Below are positions 1 through 10,400 of a stretch of DNA of 64,000 nt, in pieces (position 1 is the stretch's first letter; each line of letters starts with the position of its first letter). A program made the translations under genes and the position numbers. Below the pieces are notes generated by a model, which saw nothing but the letters and a program-made list of their open reading frames with translations, searched no databases and had not been told where the DNA came from. Origin of the DNA: Mustela lutreola (lineage: Eukaryota > Chordata > Mammalia > Carnivora > Mustelidae); assembly GCF_030435805.1 (NCBI RefSeq), contig NC_081291.1:14841001-14905000 (forward strand). Reading direction: 5' to 3'.

Positions 1-408
1 CCAGGGCGTCCCAGATCCTCCCAATTAAACCCTCCTCTCTCCTCCCTCCTGAGCTACCCACCGCCGCCCGCCGGATGGCTTTTGCCCCGATTTAACCCCA
101 CCACTTGGGTCTGGATAAACCCTACACTTTATACTCAGCCCCTTTCAGAGAGTGGGCAAAATTGGCCAGAGCTCCCTGACACTCCACCCAGAGTAGGACA
201 AAAGCAAGTCTTCACAGCCCCTATGATTCTCCATCCACTGGCCTCTGTCTACATCTGCCACAGCCCCTACTTTCCTTCCACGTTCTGAAAAGATTATGCA
301 GCGTTTAAAAAAAAAACTCAATCAATATGGTAAGTGTCCACCAGAGAAAGGCCCCTAATTTTTAAATCACATATAGCTTGCATATTTCAAACTATAAAGA
401 TGTCCTCT

Positions 409-572
409 GGGGGCGCCTGGGTAGCCCAGTCGGTTAAGCGTCTGCCTTCCGCGCAGGTCATGATCTGAGGGTCCTGGGATGGAGTCCCACGTTGGGCTCC
501 CTGCTCAGCAGGGAGTCTGCTTCTCCCTCCCCCATCCCTCTCAAATTAAAAAAAAAAAAAAAAAAAAAAAAA
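409..572 (+). mobile_element. CAN-SINE
   Basis: Starts gggcgcctgggtagcccag and ends in a long A-tract. The tRNA-derived head and ggtcatgatct box are intact; the body is short. Confidence 0.9.
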
Positions 573-2877
573 GTCTTCTTCACCCCAATGTTCCAAAAAG
601 TCGACACTGAGATTGCTGCTGTGCGCACCACTGTTCTCCATCAAATCCATTTTCCCTACCTGAATTAGTGGCAGGTCTGGGTTCCAACTCGGGGTCTGCC
701 CAGGACCACCTTACCAGATTCAACGAGGGTTTCCGCCCCTGCTCCTTGGTGCCTTTGTCAGCATCTGCTGATGCTGAAACAGCATCTTGCTGCGGCTTAC
801 TGGTCATGGCACTGGCTACTGCTGTTCCCACTTCGGGGAGCCCCTCATGCCTTTGCAGAAGTGGGTTCTACGGTCCGGCTTATGACGTACATATGTATTA
901 AGTTTTCTGAGCTGGTACTATATTCTCACGATCTAGACATCAGAAAGCACAGAGAACTCACAGTTTGCCTGGACCGCTCCTGGAAATCAACCTGGGCTTC
1001 CTGGCTGTGTGTAGCATTTCACACACATCTCGCTGGTATCTCACACTGATCCTAGCACACGAGGTTGTTACCGTCCCCTGCATCCCCTCATCCCGAAGAG
1101 CACTCTAACTCGGAGACCCTTCCGTATAAGAAACTAGATGACCCCAGTCACTTTAATTCATTCTTCCCTTGGTCTGGAGCCACTGGGTGTCCCTTCCTGG
1201 GAGCATGCATCCCGTCCTCTGCCCACTTTCCCGGGGCCTTGCTGCCCTTTCTCTTGCTGCTGCCCCTGGCAGGAGCCGTTGATCTGTGAGGTTCGAGATA
1301 AGCCCCTAGAGATAAGCGCTCAGGTCTGTCCTGTGTTGTCTGTTTCTGCTTGCTGGTTCTCCAGATGGAGCAGAGGTGGGGGCTCGTCTCCTAGTTCCAT
1401 CGCTAGATGCCACAATCTCCCTTTACAGCTCTGGTTTCATTTCGCAGCTTCTGCTCCTGCCTCAGGCTGATTCGAGATACACGAGTCTGCGCTTTTCTCC
1501 AGATGGTTATTCTGACGGCTCTTCCCTCCCACTGATATTTAGGACTGGAGCCTATTTCTATTCATGGACTCAGCTCTGTTCCGCACTGTTTTCGTTCCTA
1601 TACTTTCATAGTAGGTTTAATACATTCAAGGATCTGCACCACACCATGTGACATTCTATCAGAACTTTCCCGATGATGCTGGTTTATTTTCCTGTACAAG
1701 CTTCCAAGCACCTCTCCCTGCTCAAAACCAGTGTTCGTGTTAGCATTTGGCGCGGGGTGGGGGTGTGTGTGGCTTCTCTATGATGTCAGATTTGCGCTTT
1801 TTGGTTTCATCGCACCATTGTGGGGGCAAGAGAATCAGAACAAGGGCGGAGACCAGATGGAGATGAAGGCAGGCAGCATCTTGGGAGGACTCTGGCTATT
1901 TCCTCAGAGCTAAGGAGGACAGGGAGTGAGGGGACTGGTCATGGCACTGGCTACTGCCAGTGGTTTGGCATGATTTCTCTCCACTGCAATGGGCCAGTGT
2001 TCCGGACGGGTGGTTTGGGGAGGGAAGGGGGGGGCTGATTCCAGATAGTTCCACAGATGCTGGGAACGTCAAGCAGACCAGGAGATAGAGAATGGCGAGT
2101 AGAGGAGCACCGAGAGCTAGGGGAGCACCCTGGAAGTCAGGTGAATTAAATGAAGGGACTGCAGGAGCGGGAGGCCACGGGGAAGTGGTGGGGGCCGCAG
2201 GGCAGAGCCAGGTGACAGCCCTTGATGGCTGTGGAGACCAGCAGCCCCTGAGGCGACAGTGTGGACTTCAGACCAAGGAGCTGGGTCAGTACCTGGGTCA
2301 GGAGCTGGGCACAGGGCCCCCTCCAGAGGGCTGATGGCGGAGGTGGGGGGCGTGGGGGGTGGTGATGGTCCCTGAGGGTGGTCAGCCAGAGGAGCAGGCG
2401 CTCTGGGAGGCAGAGGGAGTGAGAAGAAAGAAGCAGCTGGAATGAATGGAGCTGGGTGCCCCAAGGAAGGGGGCAGTTCTACTCACTGGCCAGGTCCTGA
2501 GTTACTCCACTGCGCTCTCCATTGTCATCTCCTTACTGTTCTCAAACTTTGTTGAATTTTCGTCCTCGCAGCCTGCAGGATCCTGGTTTTAGGTCCGGGA
2601 GATGTCTTCTGTGGCTGGGTGTGGTCAAGTCTGAGACAGCCTGTGCTCGAAAGGAACGTCTGTTCGCCCTGCTTCTGAGCTGCTCAATGACGAGTGAGGA
2701 CTACCTCCCGTGGTCCTGTCACGCAGAGATTTAGGACTGTATCCCATGGAATGTTCCAGATCAAGGATTGCATCTGAATTTCTTGTCCTGTCCTTTTACT
2801 TGCAATGTTCACATACCCTGGACTTGAAGTCTTTTAACCAGTGGAGAGGTGAATTAAAAAAAAAAAAAAAAATCTTG
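573..2877. other. Unclassified non-coding stretch
   Basis: No exon, CpG island or clear repeat family recognised. A 24-bp exact repeat (actggtcatggcactggctactgc counted from its first base) occurs at 799 and again at 1934. G-rich DNA runs from about 2010 to 2440. The first 408 bases of the window are equally featureless. Confidence 0.5.
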
Positions 2878-3044
2878 TGGGGTGCCTGGTGGCTCAGTGG
2901 GTTGAGCATCTGACTCTTGGTTTTGGCTCAGGTCATGATCTCAGGGTTGTGGGATTGAGCCCCGTGTGTGGGGGGGGGGGGCGGTCCACAGCAGAGAGTC
3001 TACATGAGTTTCTCTCCCTCTGCCCCTCCCCCTTGCATGCTCTC

Positions 3045-3075
<31 letters not shown>

Positions 3076-3078
3076 AAA
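2878..3078 (+). mobile_element. CAN-SINE, first of three in a row
   Basis: ggtgcctggtggctcagtgg head, a short G-run near 2970, and a (taaa)n tail at about 3044-3078. Confidence 0.88.
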
Positions 3079-3114
3079 TTTCTTTAAAACAAAATAAATA
3101 AAAACCCAATTTGG

Positions 3115-3326
3115 GGGACGCCTGGCTGGCTCAGTTGGTTAAGCGGCTGCCTTCGGCTCAGGTCATGATCCCAGCATCCTGGGATCGAGTCCCACATCGG
3201 GCTCCTTGCTCGGCAGGGAGCCTGCTTCTCCCTCTGCCTCTAGCCTGCCACTCTGTCTGCCTGTGCTTGCGCTCTGTATCTCTCTCTAACAAATAAATTA
3301 AAAAATCTTAAAAAAAAAACAAAAAA
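3115..3326 (+). mobile_element. CAN-SINE, second of three in a row
   Basis: acgcctggctggctcagttgg head, ggtcatgatccc box, A-rich tail. It starts 37 bp after the tail of the preceding copy. Confidence 0.9.
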
Positions 3327-3331
3327 CAATT

Positions 3332-3525
3332 TGGGGAGCCTGGGTGGCTCAGTGGGTTAAGCCTCTGCCTTTGGCTCAGGTCATGATCTCAAGGTCCTGG
3401 GATCAAGTCCCACATCGGGCTCTCTGCTCGGCAGGGAGCCTGCTTCCTCCGCTCTCTCTGCCTGCCTCTCTGCCTACGTGTGATCTCTGTCAAGTGAATA
3501 AATAAAATCTTAAAAAAGAAAAAAA
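3332..3525 (+). mobile_element. CAN-SINE, third of three in a row
   Basis: gagcctgggtggctcagtgg head and a tail of aaataaaatcttaaaa type. It abuts the preceding copy in the same orientation. Confidence 0.9.
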
Positions 3526-3989
3526 CCAGTCCTGTACTGTCACGATTATTCCATGTCTCCTTGTTTGGTTGTGTAATGTTCGAGAGTCTACCCTCTTCGT
3601 TGTGCATTTCTTATCCTACGTTTACTAACCTTCCCTTTTTGCATTTATTTATTTATTCTTTTGGGGGGGTGCCTGTCCTGAGTTCCTCTCTACACCCTAC
3701 TAGCATTCCCGGAAGTCCTTAATATAGCCTAAAGGTAATCCCCGCCCACTTGCAAAGGGCAAAGGCCCCAATCCCATTTCAGCATTTACTACTTCAGTTC
3801 TCATTTTTTAAAAGCTCCAATCAGGCATTTAAATTTTTTTTACCCAGACATGTGTCATTTCTCCTGCTGGTCTCCCTCTTGGGATAGCTTTCCTGTGTTC
3901 TGAAACATACCCAATGAGATCTGCGGGCGGTAAACTTTCCTAGTTTTTGTTCCTGTGGGTGTCCTGTCTCTTCATTGTTTTTGTTTATT

Positions 3990-4188
3990 TTTTAATTTTT
4001 TTAAAGATTTTATTTATTTATTTGACAGAGAGAGATTACAAGTAGGCAGAGAGGCAGGCAGAGAGAGAGAGGAGGAAGCAGGCTCCCTGCCGAGCAGAGA
4101 GCCTGATGCGGGACTCAATCCCAGGACCCTGAGATCATGACCTGAGCCGAAGGCAGCAGCTTAACCCACTGAGCCACCCAGGCGCCCT
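3990..4188 (-). mobile_element. CAN-SINE, full length
   Basis: Minus-strand copy: the T-rich tail comes first on the plus strand, then the acaagtaggcagagaggcag body thought typical of mustelids, ending ccacccaggcgccc. Confidence 0.92.
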
Positions 4189-4195
4189 TGTTTGT

Positions 4196-4296
4196 TTATT
4201 TTTAAAGATTTTGTCTACACCCAACATGGGGCTTGAACATAGGACCCTAAGCTCAAGAGGCCTGTGTTCCACTTACAGAGACAGCCAGGAGCCCTC
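4196..4296 (-). mobile_element. Older truncated CAN-SINE
   Basis: taaagattttgtctacaccc followed by a degraded head. Diverged and without the central body; it belongs to an earlier CAN-SINE wave than its neighbour. Confidence 0.65.
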
Positions 4297-4709
4297 AGGT
4301 AAATGTTTTCAAAATTGTGTATGAGATTCCCAGTTGCTGGTTCCTTCTTTTTGACACTGGACAGGATAGTTCCCTCCACACTTGACCAGTGTCCCTTGCT
4401 GCTGTGTCATTGTCACGTAGCCCCTTTCCTGTGGCTGTTTTGCACTTCTTGCTGCGACATGTTTGGGGCACAGATGCCTTCTTATTCATCCTCTTTCTGA
4501 TTTGTGTCTTTTACGTTGGAAAATTCTCAGCCCTGCATCTTCTTGTGTTGTCTCCGCTTCCTATCAGAACTCGGTGAGGCCGGGTTATTCTCACAATTCC
4601 AGCCGTCATCGCTTCCACTACGGCCACTGCAATCTGGGTCACTTTGCAGCTTTCAACTTCCTGATTCTCTCTCTAGCAGCATCTAATTGTATGAGCCTTA
4701 ACATCCGCA

Positions 4710-5145
4710 GTGGGTTGAAGGGCGGTCCCCAAAATGGTCTATCCACATCCTCATCTCTGGAACCTGGGCAGGTGACTTGATGAGGAAAAAAGGCTCTCTG
4801 CAGATGTGATTAAGTGTAGGAATATGGGCTGGGATCAGACTGGACTTAGGGCGGGCCCAAAATCAGAAGACAAGGGTCCTTGTAAGAGAGAAGAGCTCTG
4901 AGAGAAGGTCATGTAAAGACAGAATGGGCACTGGAGCGTCACGGCCAGAAGCTAAGGGACACTTGGGGCCCCTGGACGCTGGAAGAGACGAGGACGTGCT
5001 CTCTGCTGGAGACGTCAGAGCGCGCACGGCCCCGCTGACAATGTTAGACTTCCAGTCTCCAGAACTGTGAGAGACACATTTCTGGTGTTCTAAGGCCCCC
5101 TCCAACTCCTGGTACTTTGTTAGGACAGAACCGGCAACGCTCTAT
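4710..5145 (+). mobile_element. Fossil solo LTR, ERVL-MaLR (MLT1-like)
   Basis: Carries landmarks of the MaLR LTR group: ttgcagatgtgattaag-like, gtccttgtaagag-like and ctccagaactgtgagag segments in the usual order. The family call is from memory of the consensus. No internal region is attached. It is ancient, of an age shared by placental mammals, and clearly broken. Confidence 0.6.
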
Positions 5146-7466
5146 GACACCTGATGTCATCTCTGACAGTCTTTCGTGCTTTTGTTTGTTTTTTTAATAA
5201 AACGTTTATTCTAGGGTAATCATCAGTGGGCAGAGATGTCGTGAAGGCAGGCCGGGTAGCCATGGGGTAGCCCTCGCCTGGTTTCCCTGAATGTCACCGT
5301 CTCACACCTCCACCGTGTATCCGTCACAACTAGGGCACTGAGGCCAGCTATGAACGAAACGTAGACCTTATTTGATTTCACGAGTTTTTCTGCGGACATC
5401 CTTTTGTTTTGGCCTGCCAGCCCATGCCGCATTTAGTCACTGTGTCCTCGTCTCCTCCGACTGGGGACGTGCCTCAGTGGCCTTGCTTTCCATGACCTGA
5501 AGGTCTGGGGGGGCGGTCCTGACCACTCCGGCAACACGCTCCACACTCTCCTTGCTTCTTACCCCACGTTACACGTTACACCTGACTGTGCGAACCCTGG
5601 CCAGCCTCAGGGAACTGAGTTCTGCAGGTGACTGCTGGGGTTGGGGGGACCACGGCAGTGCATTCCTTGGTCTGCCCTGTCCTTTCTGGGCAGAGTTCAC
5701 GCTGTCACCCTACTGGACATGCTGGCTAGGTGCCAGTCCCCCTGCGCCAGCCCCCACCCCACGTTCTGGACGTGCCTTCTCAGGGCAGAGAGATTAGGGA
5801 GCCGCACCCGGCGGGACTGGTTGGTCTGGACATCTCCACCGGGAGTTCACGGGTCTCCAACAGAGATATCTTTCCAGTGTTCAGTTTGGGACAAGCAGGT
5901 GCCCCCTTCTCCCACCCACTGCTTTAGCCGTTGCTCTTTCTGGAAACTTCTGAGGGCTGGTCAGACCCCTTGGTGACACCTCACCAATGTCTTCGTGGAA
6001 TTCTCAACTCACACTCACTGGACATCGGACAATCGAACAGCCCCCAGACTAGATGCCTGATTGCCCCTCCCCACTCCTGGCATGTGCACACAGCCCTCCC
6101 CCTTCCCCCCTCTCAGCCCGGTGCACACAGCCCTCCCCCAGCTCAGCCCCAACTTCCATCTCGGGAAATGGCAGCTCGAGCAGGAAGCCGTGGATTGTCC
6201 TTGTTTCTTTTATTTCTCTTTCACCTGAAACAAGTCTGGTGGGTTCTACAGCAGAGTTGGGATCTGACCACGCCCATTCTGGCTACCGCCCCTGTGCCCA
6301 CATGCCCCGATGACAGAGATGGCCTCATGGTGATCAGTCACCTGGGCTGACAGGGCCCTGCACATCAGCCCCCTGGGGAGACCTCACCTGTTGCCCAGCC
6401 CTCTCGTGTCTGTGATCCCTGCTCGCCTGTCTGGTCCCTCTCTGGCTTGGGCGCTGGCTTCTTGGCCTTAGCACCCCCCACCTGTAGTGCCACGCTTGGG
6501 GGATGCAAAGTGCTTTCATATATGTGAATTGGCCACAGAGCTCTCCACTCTGGAACCCCCAGTTCTCTCCTCCCCTTCTTATGTATCCCAATAAGATTTT
6601 TAAGATCTCTGCTTCTCTCATCCTCCTCCTGGCCCATTCTGACCCACCTGCTTCCTTGAAATCCCCTCTCCCAGATGGTCACTGATGAGCACCCCCAGAG
6701 GTCAAATCACAGGGTCGACTGACTCAGTACGTTGTGAGCGGTAAGCAGCCCCCCTACCTTGCTGCGTCTCGCTCCCCGTTTTCCCTCTGGGTGTCATACT
6801 CCCTAGACTCTGCTGGTCACCCAAACCTGTCTCCAGTCACTCCTGGCGCCCCCTCTAGGCTGAGAGCATTGGACACTATCTGGCTTACACCCCAGGGCTG
6901 GCGAGTCCTGGGGGTCCTACCTCTGTGATGCTCAATGAGGCCTGTTTCCCCTCCTTCCCTAGGACTCCCGCCTGGGCCCGACTGGGTCTGAGTCCCAAGC
7001 CCCCTCTCCTGCCTGACTCACCAGCGGGCTGCCCCGCCGGACCTCAAGGCCAAGGAGCGTCAGCATGGACCGAGCATGGGGTCTCCGGGCCACAATAGCC
7101 CCCCTTCCTCCCCACCTCCACTGCCACCTGCTTAGAGGCTCCTCTGTGGCCTGGATCACAGCTGCTCACCCACTGGGCCAGCGACCCAGTCTGGCCCTCA
7201 TGCTCCTACCACCAACACCCCAATTCTCTGCTCCTGCCAACCTGCCCCAGCCCCAGGCTACTCTACCCACTTCCTGTCTGGCCTGATGGCGTCTAACTGT
7301 CGCTAAGCTTCCATGCCTTTATTGCAGTCTCTGTGGGACGTAGGCTCCGGGGGCAGCGTCCATGGTGGCATCATTCACTGCCTCGTCTCCAGGGCAGGCC
7401 CCCAGAGCACACGCGGCCGGACAGACGTGGCTAAAGGAATGAACCGGGGCGGCAGCCCCTCCACAC
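5146..7466. other. CERS1 downstream region, mostly unclassified
   Basis: C-rich single-copy-looking DNA beyond the last recognised CERS1 exon. GDF1 coding sequence was looked for on the minus strand (cystine-knot C-terminus ending in a CGCR-type motif) and is absent. One splice-flanked segment at 6388-6481 on the minus strand could be an exon. Confidence 0.5.
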
Positions 7467-10400
7467 TCACTCAGCTTTGCTGGGCTTGGGGCTCTGGGCC
7501 TCTGCCGCGTCGTATTCCCGCACGTCCTTCAGTTCACGTACCTGGCCCGTCAGCACCTTGGCAGCAAAGGCCACGATGTACTGGGTGGGGGGAGGGAGCA
7601 CGGGTGAGAAAAAGGCACTTCCCTCCCTCTGCTACCCTCCCAATGGCCGGCCTTGTGCTTCTGCCACTGGCCCTTTGCATGTGCTGTCCTGGGGACCAAA
7701 TATGCCCCTCCTGGGCGTGACTGAGAAGGGCCTGCGCCTAGACTACTGCCTGGGGACTGCCTGCTGGGTGGGCAAGGAGCTGTGGGCTGCCAACTCACCA
7801 GGAACCAGTAGAGGTTCATGAGAGTGAGCAACAGAAGGAGTGCATTGAAGAAGAAGTAAAAGGGGATGTCAGGCACCGAGCGCAGGCTGCTGTGGCACGT
7901 GGCGTACAGAACCTTGAGCGGGAACCAGTAGAGGCGGAACCAGAACCTGCAGAGGGGAGGGGGGCTTGGGGAAGCTGTTGGGGGGGTGGCTTGCCCCACC
8001 CAGGCCCTATGCTATTCCATCTGGACTCATCCATCTGTCCCTGCATAGCCTCACCCATCCCAGTCCCTCTGTCCCCTCCTTGCTCACCCCTGCCCATCTG
8101 TCTCCATCCCAGCTCTATCCTTTCCCGCCTAATCCTGCTTTCTGCCTGCCTTCTGCCCCACCTCTTGCTAGCCTGTCTGCCAGGCCCTGCCCACTTCATC
8201 AGGCCCCACCCGCTTCCTGCCTGGCCCCACCCATTCCCTCAAGCCCTTCCTCCCTCCCTGAATGCTCCGCCCCTTCTCACCAGCCCCACCTCCTACCCTG
8301 CCCACTTCACCAGGCCCCACCCACTTCCTGCTTGGTCCCACTCCTTCTCACCAGCCCCCTCACCAGCTGAGGCTGAAGCTGAGGCAGCCCAGGTCAGCCG
8401 CCAGGGCGTGGAGCCGGTGGTGGGAGCCTCCCCGGGACTTGAAGTAGACATTAAGCTTGGTGAATTCCAGCTGCACGTCACTAATGTCATGCAGGAAGAG
8501 CACGAGGATGCCCACGTTGTGGTACCTGGGGAGGAGGTGGGATAGGAGAGGAGAGAGGGTAGGTCACACGGGGACCGTTACCCTGCACCGAGTCTGCACC
8601 CCAAGCCTCCTGGAGGGCCGTTCAAAGCTGTGACCACGTGACCTGCCCATTTCCCCACAGGGCCAGATCAGGGGCAGCACCCAAGCTGTGCCTGCCCCTT
8701 GATGGCCCCACCCGCACCCTCATCCTCCCTGCTTCACTGTCCCCAGGTGACCCAGGAGCCTCCCTGGAGGCTCCTTGTCTGCCCCATCTCGCCTCTGTGA
8801 CCCCTGACCCTTGGTGGCCAGGGCCATTTTGCATCCAGATCCTCCGCAAGTTTGTCCCTCACCTCCAACATCATTGCCACGCTGACCCTCCTAGATCTGT
8901 TCATTTAACCTGAACATTGCTGCAATCTGGAGACCTGTCTAGGGAAGACTGAGTCCCCAGCAGGCTCTAAAGAAGCCTGAAGGCCGTCCCCCCAGTCCCA
9001 CCTCAGCATTCCACCTGACAGCTGCTTGGGCCACTGGACCTGAATTCAGCCTGGACATGGCTGGGCATCTCTCTCACTCCACCCTTCCGACAGCTCATGT
9101 GCCACAGACCCTTTGCACATGCTGATCCCAACACCTAACACGCACCTCCCAGTGTTCATGGAGTCTTTCTTCACCTTTCAGACTTTGCTCACCTGTCACC
9201 CAACCACCCACACCTCACCACCCCCAGGTCTTCATCTTCCGATTTTCCCCCATAGTTATCACCTTCAAACAAACTGTTAGTTCTCTTCTTATCTGTTTGT
9301 TTGTTTGGGTTTTATCACCTGATTCTACTCTAGAGCAATGCTATCTCATAGAACTTTCTAGAATGATAGGAATGTTCTAAACCTGCATTATCCTGTATGA
9401 GAGCCAGCAGCCACATGGGTCCACTGAGCAGCTGCCATGTAGCTAGTGTGGCTACAGAATGAAGTATGCAACTTTATTTCAGTTTAATTCCAGCTGACAT
9501 GGGCATGGGTGGTCAGCAGCTGCCGCACCAGACTCATGGGGCAGCCCGTCTAAAAGGGACAGCACATGAGCCATGAATGTTATTTCAGATTCCCTATCAG
9601 CCACATTTTTTTTAAAGATTTTATTTATTTATTTGACAGAGATCACAAGTAGACAGAGAGGTAGGCAGAAATAGAGGGGGAAGCAGGCTCCCCGCCGAGT
9701 GGAGCGCCTGATGTGGGGCTCGATTCCAGGACCCTGAGACTACTACCCAAGCCGAAAGCAGAGGCTTTAAGCCACCGAGCCATCCAGGCCCCTATTAGCC
9801 TCATTTAAAACAAGACGTAAAGAAGAGGTACAATTAATCCTAATGCTACATTCTAACTAACTCAATAAGTCCGGAACATTGTCATCTTCACGTGCAACTG
9901 ATACAATGAAAGGATTGGCAAGAGAGATTCACTCTCCACTGCCTTTGAAACAAAGGGGAGATCTTACATGTAGGACAGGTTGAGGTGCAGATGGGCTGTG
10001 CCGGAGGCCCTCAGGGACCACACGTGGTGGCTGCAGCGGGCTCCAGAATGCCAAGGTGGGTCTGCTGTGCTCCTAGCCACACCCCCCGCAGCAGCCAGGC
10101 ACAGCGGGCGGCCCAGGAAACACTTCGTTTTTGTTTTTGTTTTGTTTTTAAGATTTTATTTATTCATTTGACAGACAGAAATCACAAGTAGGCAGAGAGA
10201 CAGGTAGAGAGAGAGGAGGAAGCAGGCTCCCTGCAGAGCAGAGAGCCCGATTCGGGGCTCGATCCCAGGACCCTGGGATCATGACCTGAGCCAAAAGCAG
10301 AGGCTTTAACCCACTGAGCCACCCAGGCGCCCCCCAGGAAACACTTCTAAGTGTCCCGCCCGAGGTTGCCACAGGTTGGAGGGGCCGGAGGGAGATGGGC

